Part shown: in pieces, positions 34,299 to 45,850 of the stretch | Layout: each line of letters begins with the position of its first letter | Numbering within the stretch: position 1 is the first letter of the stretch | Assembly: GCA_022113835.1 (NCBI GenBank) | Contig: JAILWY010000028.1 | Coordinates: 6,299,001 to 6,363,000, forward strand | From: Atopsyche davidsoni | Taxonomy: Eukaryota > Arthropoda > Insecta > Trichoptera > Hydrobiosidae | Length of the DNA: 64,000 nt | Reading direction: 5' to 3' | Notes under the pieces: generated by a model | Told to the model about the DNA's origin: nothing | The model's input: only the letters and a program-made list of their open reading frames with translations | Database searches by the model: none | Made by a program: the position numbers and the translations under genes

Positions 34299-34678
34299 GT
34301 TAGTAAATTCCTTCTTTTTTATTTTAGAATTATGCCCCATTGAAAGATCGTCCAGCGGTGCAAAAAGATGAAGAAAATGTTGAAAATGTCGTAAATGTTA
34401 TATATGTTACAACTGATGACCTCGGCCCCGAAAAAAGAGTAATGGATTTATTCCATTTGGTGGATCAATTTAAATCTATATGTTCGCATGACTCGTTACT
34501 TTCATGTAAAGCAAGTAATATTGAATTTGTGAAAGAAATTCAAAATGGTTTCAATTCTACTCTTCATTTCAAATGTAATATGTGTTCTGCGTCCTTTACT
34601 ACAAACTCTTTCCGCACTGAAGAAATAAACGCTCTGAATGCGAATAAACCTGCTGTTATTGGAGTACCGTATTTTTAA
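34157..34678 (+). pseudogene. Mutator-like transposase N-terminal fragment, spliced
   Basis: Exon 1 at 34157-34207 encodes a 17-residue basic peptide (MPRQKFLAYRKNSKAKR). Intron 34208-34327 has GTAAGT and TTTTAG borders. Exon 2 at 34328-34678 continues in phase 0 for 116 codons to TAA. Residues after NYAPLKDRP are acidic. Then VKEIQNGFNSTLHFKCNMCS followed by ASFT and AVIG matches the Cys-x-x-Cys beginning of the Mutator-like domain found in many arthropod proteins. Homology breaks right after AVIG, and GVPYF then stop replaces the transposase core. So it is a 3'-truncated relic or, less likely, a short domesticated protein of 133 residues. Confidence 0.65.
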
Positions 34679-34687
34679 ACGGAGCGC

Positions 34688-35590
34688 TCATGTTTCCTGA
34701 TTCGGTAAAAGCGTTGCACTTTCTGAATCGCAACACTTAAAGTTCTTCAAACTATCCCGCAATTCATTAAAATCGGTGCATACAATATCAGTTAGACTGT
34801 CAATAATGTGTTCTATGTTAAAGTGGCTGTCATTAATAAAAACAAATTCATCCTGCATGCATTTCATCATTTCTTTTATTTCCTCTGATGTAATGATATC
34901 CTCACTTTCACCGTCCTCTCTTACGCTCCCGGGACATTCAACAATATGATTAATTGCAAAGTTAATATCTTTCTCTGAATTGATATTCGCTTTCTGTAGA
35001 GTGTTTTTGTAATCGTTGAAGTAATCTTCAAAATTATAGACGTGGGCTTCCGTGAAGCTTTCAACATTTGGAAGCATAGAATACCAGATTTCATAATACT
35101 CCTTGCAGTCACTGTCCAATTCGAAATACTCCGTGAAGTCACTGTCCAATTGATAGCTCTCTGCTGTGTTATCGTTTGTTTTTTTAGTGTCTAAATTTAC
35201 GTTCGCTTGATTCTCAGAAACATCCATCATCTCATTTTCAAAATCGCCGTCACTCGAAAATGTATCACCGTTTTGCAGCAAGTTATTAACATTTGATACT
35301 AGAGAACCATACATTAATTTAAAATCGGCAGTTGTGAAATTCAATACGGGCAACTCTTTTATCGGAAATGAACACAGTAATGGATTGTTGGAAATTAAAG
35401 CCGTGGAAACTTCGGATTCCAGCCGTATTAGTGTTGCGCTTCTACAAACGGATTCTTGAAGGGTTGGCGAGTCGAGAAAGTTTTCAAACTCTCTTTGTAT
35501 TTCTTCAGAAGTTTGGTTTGATTTTTTAAGGTTGAACAACGACTCTGGTAAGGAGAGTTCTTCATATTCAGATGGATACAAGTCTTCCAT
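34688..35590 (-). CDS. Unassigned acidic 300-aa protein
   Basis: Intact 301-codon single-exon frame from ATG at 35590 to stop at 34688 in AT-rich DNA. I do not recognise a family. The protein is rich in Asp, Glu and Tyr, lacks a signal peptide or membrane segment, and has an internal repeat of Y-x-LDSDFTEYFELDSDCKEYYE type near residues 145-167. There is also a run of acidic helical segments (SEEIKEMMKCMQDEFVFIND) near residue 240. A good acceptor TTTTTAATTCCAG sits at 35617-35629, 26 bp upstream of the ATG, so a non-coding first exon is likely. It ends 9 bp from the convergent Mutator-like frame. It may be a fast-evolving host gene or a second gene of a larger element. Confidence 0.6.
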   Translation of the reverse strand: MEDLYPSEYEELSLPESLFNLKKSNQTSEEIQREFENFLDSPTLQESVCRSATLIRLESEVSTALISNNPLLCSFPIKELPVLNFTTADFKLMYGSLVSNVNNLLQNGDTFSSDGDFENEMMDVSENQANVNLDTKKTNDNTAESYQLDSDFTEYFELDSDCKEYYEIWYSMLPNVESFTEAHVYNFEDYFNDYKNTLQKANINSEKDINFAINHIVECPGSVREDGESEDIITSEEIKEMMKCMQDEFVFINDSHFNIEHIIDSLTDIVCTDFNELRDSLKNFKCCDSESATLLPNQET

Positions 35591-35689
35591 TTTGACTTTG
35601 TTATGCTATGACTATCCTGGAATTAAAAAAACTAATCACCTAAAATAAATTTAAAAAGATAATAGTTTTCAACTAATTTCACTTTCAAT

Positions 35690-36062
35690 AATAATAAAAT
35701 TTATCATAAAGACCGAGCTACAAATAAATTTAGCATTTTTATATACATCTTCACGATTATTTCTTACAGCCTAGTGATTTAGGCGGCTTTGATAATTATA
35801 AAATGAATCATAAAGATTAAGCAGCAAGTAAATTTGCCTTATTTTAAATATCTCTTCACATTTATTTCCTTCCAGCATAATAATTAAGGTCTCTCCGATA
35901 CTGATAAAATTTATCATGAGGATCACGCAGCAAATGAATCGACCTTTTCAAAAATTTCCGGTGGCTGCAATAATAATAAGACAAAGCAATCAATAAATTT
36001 ACCTTTTTAAAATATGTCTCCACGTTTGTTTCCGCCGGCCTTGTGATTTAGGTGGCTCCGCT
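35690..36062. repeat. Degenerate tandem repeat, about four units of 65-110 bp
   Basis: Units starting near 35690, 35791, 35901 and 35966 share ATAAAATTTATCATAAAGA, a GCAGCAAATAAATTT-like block, TCTTCACGTTTATTTCC-like block and TAGTGATTTAGGCGGCT. The last unit ends GTGATTTAGGTGGCTCCGC. They lie directly upstream of the acidic minus-strand gene and could contribute to its control. Function inferred only from position. Confidence 0.68.
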
Positions 36063-36099
36063 CTTGTACACCAGCATACAATATGCCCTCCCACTTCCT

Positions 36100-37690
36100 G
36101 CAGTATGCTGAGAAGTAACTGCGGCTTTGCTGCATTTTTCAAATGTAAAGATGTTTTTCAATACTGAAAATAATAAAATTATTTGCATTTTACAAACACC
36201 TCAAAAAATATATATGCTATAGCAGAAAACCACAATCAATCAAATTGATTCTTGACACAAAGCTGAATCTAGAGAAAGATGTTAGCAACAGAAAGCTTTT
36301 TCCAATTGGTGAATTCATGCATGATTTTGACTATCAATTGTATACATTGTACATTTAATATTTTTGACAGAAAATACTTGGTCTTTTATCAAAAGTTTTA
36401 ATCCCAATTTTTATTTTTGGCACAGTAGTTTCGCCATCAACTCAACTTGAAGATGCCGACCCAGCCTGTTGGCAAAACTAGTCGCGTCAAAAGATAAAAT
36501 ATGGAAACGACACTAAACATTGTTGTAATAAAAATAGTATACATTGTACATAAAAGTGTTTAAATGAATAATTATTTTAGTGTTAGAGCTACAAATGCAA
36601 GACCACACAGTTTATTTTTGTTTGGGTAATTTTTTATAAAAAATTATTAATGTCTTTAATTTTACAAATTTGTAATTATGAAGTTAAATTTTTGATTAGC
36701 GAATTCCCACACAAAACAATGAGCAGGTTTTTAGTTCTGAAAACGCATTAAACTGCACTTTTCCTTTCTAATTTAAGATTTAGAGAATATTTTACATAAA
36801 CATATGGCCCCATTTGATTTATTATTTTGATACAATCTTTGAAGATTTTTTGTAAACCTTAAAGAATATATATGTGGAATTATAATTAAAGCATTAGATC
36901 ATGAATAATTTTTATTGATATATAAAATAATAAAACTTTTTTATGGTTCGTATTATTTATATTCAGCACTTGGAAAAATGTAAAATCTCTTTAAATAAAA
37001 TAATTTTCGATACGAGCATCCAACCACCAAAAAACCACAATCCATTACACAAGATCAAATAAATTATTTAAGCATACTTATTTCAGCGCGTCAACTCTTT
37101 TTAAGATGCTCAAAATTACCACATTTGTGATAATCCCGCCGCGAAAACTTTTGTAAATGGCATCGCGAATAATCGAACTGCTAATCTACGCATTAATCAT
37201 TTCGAGTCAAGCCACTTGCACGCGGACAGCCCCATCAAAATAACACACTCTCCTGTCACAACAATAATAACTCGACCAACCCACGGTGCAACAATGCGCT
37301 TCTACCCTGCACTACTGCAAGTGCATGTACAACCCTTATTGTCTGTGGTCCGCTTAACTTTCTAGCGTTATAAAAAAAACAATTATTAAATTAAATTAAA
37401 AAAAAATATTTTAAATACACTTTTTTTTTTTAACTCACATCAATTTTTATAAAAAACAATTATGCAATTTTAATTTAATGCTTTGATCACCGATTTTGTT
37501 CTATTGTCTTTTAAATATTGTCTATGGTGTCAACTGTCAAAATATTTCGCCTGTTATTTAGAATTTTGCTATTTTAGCTGCGATGTGACGTTGTTACTGT
37601 TTTTTATCAAAACAAAAAAAAAACTGTTTATTTAATTGTGTAAACTGCTATTAAATGATGTATAGTTGAATTGTTGTGCGTTTTTGTTTT
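36100..37690. other. AT-rich DNA with one foldback family-2 copy
   Basis: 36448-36525 carries GATGCCGACCCAGCCTGTTG, CAAAACTAGTCGCGTCAAAA and GGAAACGACACTAAACATT, the same order as at 44310. Nothing else recognised. Confidence 0.5.
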
Positions 37691-37714
37691 GTTTGCTGGT
37701 AATTTTGATTCCGG

Positions 37715-37870
37715 GCGGTTTGTGGCAGCTTGAATTTATTGGTCGGGCTTGGACCAATCCGCAGAGACGCCGCGACGCCCAGCGACGCCCGTTCGATACT
37801 CTCGTGTGTGCATTCCCTGACGTCTATGCAGCGTCCTCCTGAATAGTTTCTCTACACTTCGGGTATTTAG
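37715..37870 (+). promoter_or_regulatory. Candidate promoter region of beta-sarcoglycan
   Basis: A CpG-richer patch (GACGCCGCGACGCCCAGCGA) preceded by an inverted CCAAT pair (ATTGGTCGGGC, TTGGACCAATCCG). It lies about 750 bp upstream of the exon holding the start codon, whose 5' border is a splice acceptor, so an untranslated first exon must lie upstream. No core promoter motif is certain. Confidence 0.4.
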
Positions 37871-38375
37871 CCTCAAAACATCATAAAACCATCATTTATG
37901 CCAACTGCTAATACTCAACTATAAGAAAAAAACACAACATATTTCAAACTTACCCAAAGTTTATAGGAAAATGCAGTACACTTACAAAACCAACACTGGC
38001 CTATTTATAAAAAAAAGTGTTTTGATTTCTGGTTCATGTGCATTTTTATTATTAGAAATATTTTTATTTATTTTTCAGAACATACATAGCAACATGGCAA
38101 ATTATATATTTCAAAATGAGCAGCAACAAATTAAAAATAAAATTTAGATTTTATTTATTTTTATGTAAATTTTTTACACTTCTTAAATCTAGTATAAGTA
38201 GGATTAAATTTTTATGCGATTCATGACAAATATGCCCATGTTGGTAATATTTTGTATCTATAATAATTGGAAAATAATATTTCTTATTAATAACTATTAC
38301 ATTTAAAAATATATTTAATTATATGCTATTTGAATGCAAGATTTATAATTTGTATTAAATTATATATTTTTATAG

Positions 38376-38529
38376 TTCTTGGGTGTTATGCTGCACTTCT
38401 GCTTTAATGTTTTGAAGATTTGGTCTCGATACTGGGACCATCTTCAGGTATTTATCCTTGAAGATGGCCCCAGCACCGGTACCGAAACGTTGAAACATTC
38501 AAGAAGAAGCATAGTATAACACCCAAGAA
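38376..38529. repeat. Foldback repeat, family 1 (TTCTTGGGTGTTA)
   Basis: The ends are complementary: TTCTTGGGTGTTATGCTGC at the left and GCATAGTATAACACCCAAGA at the right. The centre carries the paired arms GATACTGGGACCATCTTCAG and GAAGATGGCCCCAGCACCGG. It lies 85 bp upstream of the first coding exon of beta-sarcoglycan. The best-preserved member of the family. Confidence 0.8.
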
Positions 38530-38613
38530 TGGAGTATTTTTAACTTTTTCATTCTATCTAACATTATTTTTTTGGAGGATACTCTAGGTTTATGAATAAA
38601 TATATTTACAGAA

Positions 38614-40165
38614 ATGCGGGCATCATCTCCATTGTCAGATGCATCTGAAGGCCAGGTCGGGGAGCGAACTTTGCTTGCAAAGGGAGACAAGGGAAAAAGC
38701 CACGTTGGTAAGAAAGAAATCACGATATTTTATGCACACCGTCCATTGAAACTTTCCAGTTACTTTTAAAAAAGACCAGAAAAAAATTATTGGCTAAGTT
38801 TTCACTTTCTTGGCATCCAAGCTCTTAATTTCTCTCTTTTCATAGTCAAGGGTGAATGATGATTTTGTGTTGTAGCCTATGAGGACTACATGGACCGACC
38901 AGCAGCAGGCCTGCGAGGTCGACGGACTTTCGCTTTTTGGATGCTGGTGAGCCTGCTTCTACTCTTGGCTGCAGGAAACCTGGCCCTAACTTTTACCATA
39001 CTCACAGTTCTACGGCTCGGACAAGGTAATATACTCATTCATACGTAATTATATCTATTCTTTCTTTTATTATTTTTCCTATATCTATTTTATTATAAAA
39101 AGTGTGTTGTAAATTTCCCAGTATCTTAACCTGTCCATACCAATAGCGCATTCGTGTATCAACTCGGTCAAATAAATCTTCAGGTATGGAAAGCTTGGAG
39201 CTCGTGCCTGAGGCCTCGGCTATCAAGATGTTTGGCTCCATCGATCTGGACAGTGTGTACAAGCGAGACGGGCTGCTGCAAGGCTGGGCAGGCAGTCCTG
39301 TGACCGTTTCCAGTGAAGGAGGTATTGAAATCACTTTATTTGTATTTAATATAAACTATTACAAAACATCATTCATGCAAATCATGCAAAAATATACAAT
39401 AATAATAAAATATCCACCAATTTGTCTTCAACAGGTGCCATTGCAATCTCTCTGATTAGATCTACAGGGCAGAGACCCAGCCTTCAGGTTAACGCCACCG
39501 CTACCACTCTCAAAGGAGTGGGTGCCATCAAGGTGGTGGATCCTGGCACCGGCGAGACTGTCTTTTCCACTGCACAGCCAACCTTCAAAATGGACAAGGG
39601 TCCTCGACATCTAAAGGCACAGGTATATAACATCACAGCTGGCCTCTTTCCTTTCGACTACCGTGGCTTTATAATTGAGTTGTCATATAAATATTTACAA
39701 ACAACCTACATAGATAATAATGTGGATTTATTAAATATTTCATAATAATCATTAATAATATATAGAAGCAATGTTTTTGCTTACTTATTGAAATTCATTA
39801 TAATATTTCAGATGGCCTCTACTAATCGCATAGCTGCACCAATTGACCAGGACTTACTCCTCCGCTCGGATCTATCGGCGCATCTCCGCGGCGCCGAAGG
39901 AGCACACATTGAGTCCGCCTCGCTGTACTGGACCGCGGACCAAGACATCACTCTCCGAGCCAACGAGTCCGTAGTACTAGGCGCCAAGGAAGGAGTTTAT
40001 TTGAACTCGCGAGGAATGCCCGTGTCTGCCGGCTCTGGGGTCGGCCAGTTCAAAGTCTGCGTGTGCATGCCTCAAGGAAAGCTTTTCAAAGTCGCCGTCC
40101 CGCAAGGCCAACGAGTCAGCTGTCTCCATGTCAATCTATCACCGAAGTATAATCCTTGCCTTTAA
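38614..40165 (+). CDS. Scgb: Beta-sarcoglycan
   Basis: Five coding exons with phases that all agree: 38614-38707, 38876-39025, 39184-39321, 39435-39622 and 39812-40165, giving 307 residues (human family member 318). A type II membrane protein: short cytoplasmic N-terminus with GLRGRR just before the single membrane segment (about residues 50-76), then a long extracellular part. Features: RLGQGMESLELVPE just after the membrane as in beta-sarcoglycans, an N-glycosylation site N147-A-T, and a C-terminal cysteine cluster (FKVCVCMPQGKLFKV, later two more Cys). It belongs to the sarcoglycan subcomplex that steadies the dystrophin complex in the muscle membrane. The start ATG lies two bases after a splice acceptor, so a non-coding first exon is expected. 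Gamma/delta paralogues are less similar. Confidence 0.92.
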
Positions 40166-40238
40166 GGACTTTTAGTAAAAGTTAGTAAATATTATATATG
40201 GACTGAGTCTTTCCCAGATGTTGATATTAACTGTACGT

Positions 40239-40244
40239 AATAAA
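40239..40244 (+). terminator. Polyadenylation signal of beta-sarcoglycan
   Basis: AATAAA at 40239-40244, 74 bp after the stop codon, the first such hexamer downstream. Confidence 0.6.
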
Positions 40245-40289
40245 TACACTATAGAAACTCAATTAAAATGACGGTATGCGTGATGATCT

Positions 40290-41580
40290 ATGATGATTGC
40301 CGGAGACCAAGAGGGGCTGTCGCACAAGCTCCCGGCTATTCATGAGCGACCCCCGTGCATGGGCCACAGACCACCGTCTGTGAACTCCCGACCATCAGAT
40401 ATCAATCAAACGAATTCAAGAGTTTTCTTTTTACTAGATTTATTACTACATTCTGATATCAAAGTAATAGAAATGAAGAGCTTAGCTGTCATGGAAATCT
40501 TTGACCCGAGTCAGGCCCATCGTGAGATTCAGAGTATAGAGTTCCTTCATGGTGTCACATAATTATAACGCTCACACTACAACCAGATCTGATAGGCTGT
40601 CTTGGGTGTTGAGGTTTCACACAGTAATGGAGCCATCTTCAGGTGAAACTACTAATAGTAGTACTGTACGTTAATTTGAGTAAATTATCTTCATATAATG
40701 TTAGGCACTGGTCGATAAACAAAATTTATCAATTCTGATCCCAGTATGTGTGTTACTGTAGTTAGATTAGGAATTGATTAATTTTTTAATCACTTTAGAT
40801 GTAGATATCTGAAAATTTATTTATTTAGATTAAAACAAGTTTCTTTCCGAATCACCACTTCTATGATTATTTTCTACCGACGATTGGTAAATTGTAAAAA
40901 TGATAAGTTTGCACAGTAATTGTTAAGTCAATATTATAATCATGATATGACTTATAATATCTGAATTTTAAAATATATATTTGATAATATCATGTTGATA
41001 TTAAAAAAAAAATATTAGACTGTAAGGCTGTCTTTACGTCCATGTGGTCTTTTTTTTGTTCGTTCTGGTTCGTTCGTTACTGGAAGACGAATATTAAAAC
41101 GCTAACGTCTTCCTCTAACTAAACTGCAAAAATAATTACACCATAGATAATTAACAATTCTGTACATAGACAACTCTTTGGACCATAGACAATTCTTAAA
41201 AATCTGACATTCTATACATTGACGACGTTGTTTTTATATAATAAAATTTATTGTTAGGTACTTAATATTTTGTAGTGTAGTATTGTTAATAAATATTTAT
41301 AAAAATACTTGCATATATATTTATTTTAATAGAAGTTTTTCGATGTTATTTTATTTCAAATGAAACATCAATCTTTATCAAAACGTAGACGTGGTTTCAC
41401 AAGTTCGACATAATACACACTTTCATATATTATGTAAACAATATAAAACAACAATAAAATTTAACGAGAATATTATTTTAATAATGTAACAATAATACAT
41501 TTGTTTCTCCTTACCAATACAAAAATAGTTAACTATAGTATAAATATTGAGTTTTTAGATTTTGGCAGGCATTGTTATTA
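40290..41580. other. Intergenic DNA with a partial foldback repeat
   Basis: 40597-40660 has TGTCTTGGGTGTTGAGGTTT and GGAGCCATCTTCAGGTGAAA, half of a family-1 foldback repeat. The 90-codon frame at 40290-40562 has no known domain. No gene called. Confidence 0.5.
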
Positions 41581-41740
41581 GATGATTTGGTTTCTTGGGT
41601 GTTGAGCTGCTTGAAGTTTTCAGTCCTCCGACGTTTCGATCCCCGTGCTGAGTTCATCACAAATTCCTGAAGCGCGGGGACCACAACATCAGAAGACTGA
41701 TAACTTCAAGCAGCTCAACACGCGAGGACCGAATCATCTA
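41579..41740. repeat. Foldback repeat, family 1
   Basis: The arms are GATGATTTGGTTTCTTGGGT + GTTGAGCTGCTTGAAGTT and the complement ending CAGCTCAACACGCGAGGACC GAATCATC. The centre includes CGACGTTTCGATCCCCGTGC and its counterpart GCGGGGACCACAACATC. Full-length, about 160 bp. Confidence 0.8.
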
Positions 41741-42442
41741 AACGTACGAGACATACAAATAAATACTCACTTGACATTTCATGCTGCGCATATATGATAA
41801 GATATTTTTATACAATAATCTATTTTACGGAATATTTCAATAAATAACATTACGGTTTTACCAACTGTCAAACTTTGCTACTCTGATATGTATAAGCATT
41901 CACTTAATAAGACTAAATATGAGTAGCCAAATAGCTAGGAGATTACGACCATGTTTAGTAGTTCGAGCTACTGCTCTAAAACACACAGAGTTTCTATATG
42001 TATAAGAGCAGGATTATCCGATTGGTCATATTTTTTTATTACTAAGCATTTTACTATTGATTTAGAACATGATTTTAAAAATCCTTCAAGTCTTCTATAG
42101 TCGACTCATCATACCTGAAAAAATATTAAATTTATATGTTTGAAAACTCGTAATATCACCTTTCATTGCTACAGAATGCGTAGAATATTTTATTTGCTTT
42201 CTTAAATTATTTTTATTTATTTTTTGAGGAGAGGCAACGAAAGAAGAAGATAAATTATAAATACATGTTTCATGACACGTCAGAAAATAAAAAATTATGT
42301 TTTATTAAAAATTATGCTATCTAGTTTAACCTTTTCAAACCTTTATAATAATATTGTATAAACTTCATGCATGAAGTATTCATTGTAAAAAAAAAATTGT
42401 CTATCTATGCCTATAAATTTTTAACACTATCATAAAAAGGAT

Positions 42443-42556
42443 GTTAAGTCGAGTTTCTTAGAATTTTCGTCTCAGCATTTCGATCCCTGAAGATGGCCCC
42501 AATACCAAGATCAAAACATCGGAAATTCCAAGATGAAACGAAGCATATATCCCAAG
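42443..42556. repeat. Foldback repeat, family 1, diverged
   Basis: Carries CGTCTCAGCATTTCGATCCC, TGAAGATGGCCCCAATACC and a right end CATATATCCCAAG. It ends about 30 bp beyond the stop codon of the minus-strand gene, so it probably lies in that gene's 3' UTR. Confidence 0.65.
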
Positions 42557-42587
42557 TACGTAGCATTTCCAAAAAAGATTAAATTAT

Positions 42588-43383
42588 TCAATTTTTGCTA
42601 TGTAGCGTATTTCGTTCGTGAATATAATTAGGATCTCTTTTAGACCTATCGGCATACGGCAATCCGTGATCTCCCGCTGAACTATAGCAGGAGTACTGCG
42701 TTCGATTCAATAGATCTGCTGAAAAATTCTTCAGGATATAGATCCAACATTCTGAGGGTTCTTCATCTCCAGCACTGAAAACAAAAAAATTAATAAACGT
42801 TTAATTTTTAGAAATTTACAATCTTAACCAAACTTAACTCAAAATTAAATCGAAACAAAGAAATATTTTCTTTCGTATTAAAGCGTCCAGTTAACATGAA
42901 AAATAATTGATGCCATTTGGTTATACATATTTGTATTTACAATACCTGTTGATAAGTATAATTGGTTCCACTGTGCGAGTGTAATACTCGGGATGACCCT
43001 CCAGTTCATCAAGCTTTTCCAGCATAGCGTCGTCCACTTCATAAACTTCCCCTACAATAAAATTTTAATTTTAAAAATTAAAAAAATCTAGATGAAGACA
43101 GTAAATCTGAATCTGCGACTCAAATGACAAACTTTTTTAAAAATTGCAATCAAAATTTTTTTTTTTTCTAAATGAATTAAAACTAACCTTCGATGGTGTT
43201 GCCTTTCCCCGGTGCACCAAGTAGGAATGGTATATTATATTTTGTTCCGATAACCAAGGGGTATTTTTCTACAGTGCGTGCTTTTCCCAAAGCCTTCTGG
43301 TATCCATTGCTGGGAGTGGATAGTAAGCCGTGGTTGGGCTCTCCAGATTTCAAGGTCCCGTACACAAATACTTTATAGAGCAT
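42588..43383 (-). CDS. Tina-1: Gamma-glutamylaminecyclotransferase-like (Tina-1/GGACT family)
   Basis: Three coding exons on the minus strand: 43383-43188, 43051-42946 and 42774-42588, phases consistent, 162 residues (human GGACT 153). The family fold is seen in the N-terminal [17 protein letters not shown] (YGTL loop at residues 8-11 that binds the substrate) and in [10 protein letters not shown], where Glu83 takes the place of the catalytic acid. CYSSAGDHG follows in the C-terminal part. GGACT enzymes release 5-oxoproline from gamma-glutamyl amines such as the gamma-glutamyl-lysine crosslinks left after transglutaminase action, in the cytosol; insect Tina-1 is the related protein. The ATG lies three bases after an acceptor (TTGTTGTAG), with a likely untranslated exon ending at 43678. 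Which of GGACT or Tina-1 it is orthologous to is inference. Confidence 0.88.
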
Positions 43384-43677
43384 TTTCTACAACAAAACAC
43401 ATACAATGACTAAATTTATCGCTAACTCAATAAAGCGTATTTTTAAGGTCATATTTGATTATTTTTTTTATAATTAGGCAGCAGGTGTTACAGATATAGA
43501 TTATAATCATAATGTTTAAGTAATATTTTTTTTGGGTGTGTGTAATTAAATTGGGTGGAGTACAACTTGTTTTAAGTTGCATGCAACATAGAAACTAAAA
43601 TAATATTATAAATAAATAAAATAGTTATAAGTTGTGATATATTATAATAATAAATTATACCTGTGATTAATTCTAAC

Positions 43678-43770
43678 CTGTCGGTGAAGACTGTATCACA
43701 GAATACGTGTTGCTATATTCTTAATTAACTACTGACTACATATCAAATTCATTAAAAACATGACAGCTGC
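43678..43770 (-). other. Probable 5' UTR exon of the Tina-1/GGACT-like gene
   Basis: On the minus strand CTTCACCGACAG is followed by GTTAGAATTA, a usable donor, 290 bp upstream of the acceptor before the start codon. The 5' limit is unknown. No transcript data. Confidence 0.4.
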
Positions 43771-45160
43771 GATGACAGCCACAGAATACATAAGAGCAAG
43801 TAGACAACAAATGTTTTCTTCTTTTAATATATTTAAAGCTACTTGTTTATCTCTCTTATTTAAGTCTCTAGCCAACTCAATAAATTTTAAACTAAAAAAA
43901 TCAAATCTGGAATAATCTTTCTTAAATATTTTTTTTTATTATATTCACAAATTAATTACTTATAAAAAACGTAATAATCTTAAAAAATATATTTTTTAAA
44001 TAATACTCGATTTTCTTCGGTCTAATAGATAACATAAAAATTTAATCTCTCATACAAGAACATTTTTATCAAAGTTTATAATTTTTTTTGTAAAACCAAT
44101 TGAAAAGATAGATTTGCGCGATTTAAGCTTCTAATCTAAAATTTAGGAACTCCCGAGTGCAAATTTATTGATAAAATAGAATTGTCTAAAATATTGTAGT
44201 AATTTTATAATATCTCCGACTCGTCAAGAACGTTTCAATTACTTCTAAAAATCGTTGCCTCTTTCTCGAAAATCTTTGCTCATTGTAAATAGTTTACAGA
44301 ACCTCACTTTGCTTGAAGATGCCGACCTAGAATGTCGACGAAACTAATCGCGTAAAAAAGTGGGAACAACACTAAAAACATTATTTTAAGAAAATTACTG
44401 CTCCTTACATTATAAACTCGTAATAAAACTAAGATTTGATTCGTAGAATATATATTTATTGTATAAAAGTATGTATTACATAAATTTATTTATACACACC
44501 TATTTACACATAAATAAGTTAGATTATGTTATTTACATACACTGATTAAGTATTATCAAAAAAGCTGCAAAGAAAACTATGCAAAAAAATAAGTATTCAG
44601 ATCCTTACTATATCACCATCAAATTTGCCATGAATTTTGTTTAAATTCAAATGATTTGAAATTTTAAATAAATTAAATAACTGGTCGAAATTTTAGAATT
44701 GGCTTATTATTAATTTTGGACAGCCAACATAGCGGGTTTTTGTAAACGAAATATTTTATTAAACCCTATTTTATAAAAAATACAATATTGTTACAATTCT
44801 TTTGTCCTCCTAAGTGGAAACAATAAAAATCAAGTAAGGCGTGTTTAAAATATTATTTCATTACACGTGTTATCAAGACTTAATTGAAGTGATCTCATGA
44901 ACATCTATAGTATATTTTTGTTTGACTTTCAGCATAAATATATTTCAGTTGTGTTCAAATGAATAAATAAAGTTAATTATTGTTAATTTATAAACTAAAT
45001 GTAGTTGATCACTTTATTAGCACAAAAAAAGTTTAACCAATAATCATTATTGAATATTTGATTAATCCACGTCTTTTACCGATACAGGTTTATTGTATAT
45101 ACAATATGTGCTATCAATTCACATTTGCAAATAACAATTCAAATTCTCACTCAGTTTCAT
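43771..45160. other. Intergenic AT-rich DNA with foldback family-2 copy
   Basis: 44310-44385 has GAAGATGCCGACCTAGAATG, CGAAACTAATCGCGTAAAAA and AACAACACTAAAAACAT, a family-2 repeat. Nothing else found. Confidence 0.5.
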
Positions 45161-45164
45161 AGCC

Positions 45165-45290
45165 ACCGTGGGCGAATTAGATACGACACCCAACTGTGAT
45201 AGCGACGGGAGTGCGGATTCAAATCCCACCTATTTCTCGAGGATATTTCTGATCGTTTCATACATGAATCGATTACCTAAAAACTTATTG
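45165..45290 (+). repeat. tRNA-derived SINE-like element
   Basis: A head of about 75 bp with a box-A-like stretch (GTGGGCGAATTAGATACG) and a clear box B, GCGGATTCAAATCCCACC, followed by an unrelated body. This is the structure of an RNA polymerase III SINE. No tandem poly(A) tail is obvious. Confidence 0.5.
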
Positions 45291-45734
45291 TATAAAATAA
45301 ATATTTTTTGGGTCCCCTTTGAAATTGCAGGAATGTATTATAGATTTTAATATAAACATTTTTTTCAAAGATCCAAAGGTATTTTGTCATCTTAACGTTA
45401 TTGATATTATAGTAAGGCCGGTTTGATAATTTCCGCGGCCTTTTCAACATTATGCTACGTAACAATAAATCATCGTTCTTAGGTTACTCTGTAAAGGTTC
45501 CAAGAATATTTATTTATATTGAGATCCCGTTTAGCTGCCAACAGATTTTTCAGACAGTCAAGCTTCTCGTTAAACTTTCAACAAGATGAAAGAATAAACG
45601 GTAAATACAGAAAAGTGATATACCAAGAGAGAAGATTTATAGCAACAGTTATAATTGTTAGTTTTTTTAAAAAAAAATTGTATGCAATGTCAATACATTT
45701 CACCTTCGATCAAACTAACGCAGGCGTAAACTGA

Positions 45735-45850
45735 ATAACATCAGTTTGAGATCATCTGTCATGATAAGGAATCTGACGACTGAGCCAACAAGCCAAGCGG
45801 TATTCTTGGGTATTGAGCCGCATCCGACAATTGAGTCAGACTGAACGGTT
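45735..45850 (-). repeat. SINE-like head next to foldback family-1 end
   Basis: On the minus strand GCTTGTTGGCTCAGTCGTCA fits a box A. Box B is degraded. At 45805-45830 the plus strand has TATTCTTGGGTATTGAGCCG, a family-1 foldback end, so the two repeats are joined or nested. Confidence 0.4.

Noticed and set aside
42650..42720. tRNA-like string TTCGATTCAATAG
   Set aside because: It lies inside coding exon 3 of the Tina-1/GGACT-like gene and lacks a box A at tRNA distance.
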